DNA of 64,000 nt from Burkholderia pyrrocinia (lineage in GTDB: Bacteria; Pseudomonadota; Gammaproteobacteria; Burkholderiales; Burkholderiaceae). The notes below the pieces were generated by a model. The model made no database searches and was not told the origin of the DNA. It saw nothing but the letters and a program-made list of their open reading frames with translations. Where the stretch lies: contig NZ_CP011504.1 of NCBI RefSeq assembly GCF_001028665.1, positions 2,852,001 to 2,916,000 on the forward strand. Reading direction: 5' to 3'. Shown here in pieces: positions 63,633 to 64,000 of this stretch. The translations under genes were made by a program, and so were the position numbers. Positions within the stretch are counted from its first letter, which is position 1. Every line of letters starts with the position of its first letter.

Positions 63633-64000
63633 ATGCACGCCCCCCTCGTTGCGCCGCCCGGCGCGGCCGCCCACCCGGCCGACGCGCTTCCCGAAGCGGG
63701 CCCGCTGCCGCCGCTGTCGACGCTGTTCGGCCAGTGCGCGTGGTTCCGCACGCTCGCGCCCGAACACCAGGCGCTGGTGCTCGCGCAGTCGCGCGTCGAG
63801 CAGTGCGAGGCCGGCGACGTGATCGCGCACCGGCTCGCGCCGTCCGAATACTGGATCGGCGTGCATCGCGGGCTGCTGAAGCTGGCGATCTTCAACGCAT
63901 CGGGGCGCGGCTGCACGTTTTCCGGCGTGCCGTCGGGCGGCTGGTTCGGCGAAGGCAGCGTGATCAAGCGCGAGCTGCGCAAGTACGAGGTCGTCGCGAT
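63633..64000 (+). CDS. Crp/Fnr-family regulator, N-terminal part
   Basis: The first 122 residues are inside the window. The cyclic-nucleotide-binding type beta roll is seen in LAPEHQALVLAQSRVEQCEAGDVIAHRLAPSEYWIGVHRGLLKLAIFNASGRGCTFSGVPSGGWFGEGSVIKRE. No Fnr-type cysteine cluster is visible, so it is not an oxygen-sensing FNR. The DNA-binding helix-turn-helix lies outside. It diverges from the acyl-CoA synthetase gene (168 bases between starts) and may control it. Confidence 0.85.
   Translation, partial: MHAPLVAPPGAAAHPADALPEAGPLPPLSTLFGQCAWFRTLAPEHQALVLAQSRVEQCEAGDVIAHRLAPSEYWIGVHRGLLKLAIFNASGRGCTFSGVPSGGWFGEGSVIKRELRKYEVVA

Overview
The window looks like a piece of a Burkholderia chromosome, most probably from the cepacia complex. 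The evidence is very high G+C with strong third-position GC bias, a general porin of the Burkholderia type, a DUF4148 protein, an AcpA-type phosphatase, a beta-keto-acid cleavage enzyme and a high density of LysR, IclR, GntR, MarR and AraC regulators. No tRNA, rRNA, insertion sequence, prophage or CRISPR array was seen. It reads as accessory-rich metabolic sequence made of many short regulator-plus-enzyme-plus-transporter modules. The species assignment is inference from gene content, not from a database search.

Layout. 0-2 kb: the 3' end of a secreted phosphatase/phospholipase, then a di-haem cytochrome c peroxidase. 2-6.7 kb: a polar amino acid ABC transporter and an FAD amine/amino acid oxidase in one minus-strand operon, divergent from an IclR regulator with a cluster of palindromes between them. 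6.9-11 kb: GntR regulator, SDR dehydrogenase, BKACE enzyme and an MFS carrier. 11-15.4 kb: ClC channel, VOC protein, porin and DUF4148 protein, the last two each followed by a large stem-loop with a shared core. 15.5-18.9 kb: LysR regulator divergent from an AaeB-like FUSC exporter. 19-23.3 kb: a small secreted peptide, then a P1 aminopeptidase with an APC permease, divergent from a LuxR regulator. 23.5-26.4 kb: cytochrome P450 divergent from an AraC regulator. 26.7-30.4 kb: LysR plus an AEC carrier, a DMT exporter and a COG4315 protein. 30.5-34.6 kb: an omega-aminotransferase with MmsA-type dehydrogenase (beta-alanine type catabolism) under a divergent LysR. 34.7-37.5 kb: an MFS exporter, a small membrane protein and a MarR repressor beside a 34-bp perfect palindrome, then a cupin.

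37.5-47.5 kb is the least ordinary part and reads as lower in G+C around 40-45 kb. It holds a methyltransferase with a membrane protein, a LysR gene, and three units that each combine an SDR or other NAD(P)-binding enzyme with a small NTF2-like protein and a regulator (HxlR, MarR, GlxA-type). In the third unit the NTF2 partner survives only as a relic. A carbonic anhydrase relic lies in the same region.

47.7-64 kb: a PAS/GGDEF diguanylate cyclase; an MFS carrier and an MBL-fold enzyme with an altered metal motif, divergent from a protein made of two fused IclR regulators; a large beta-propeller/phosphoesterase lipoprotein; an Lrp regulator divergent from a LysE exporter carrying a hexanucleotide repeat; a YqaA-like protein; a chemoreceptor; an acyl-CoA synthetase; and the 5' part of a Crp/Fnr regulator cut by the window edge. 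Most modules share one logic: a divergent or co-directional one-component regulator senses a small organic molecule and controls one or two catabolic enzymes plus a carrier.
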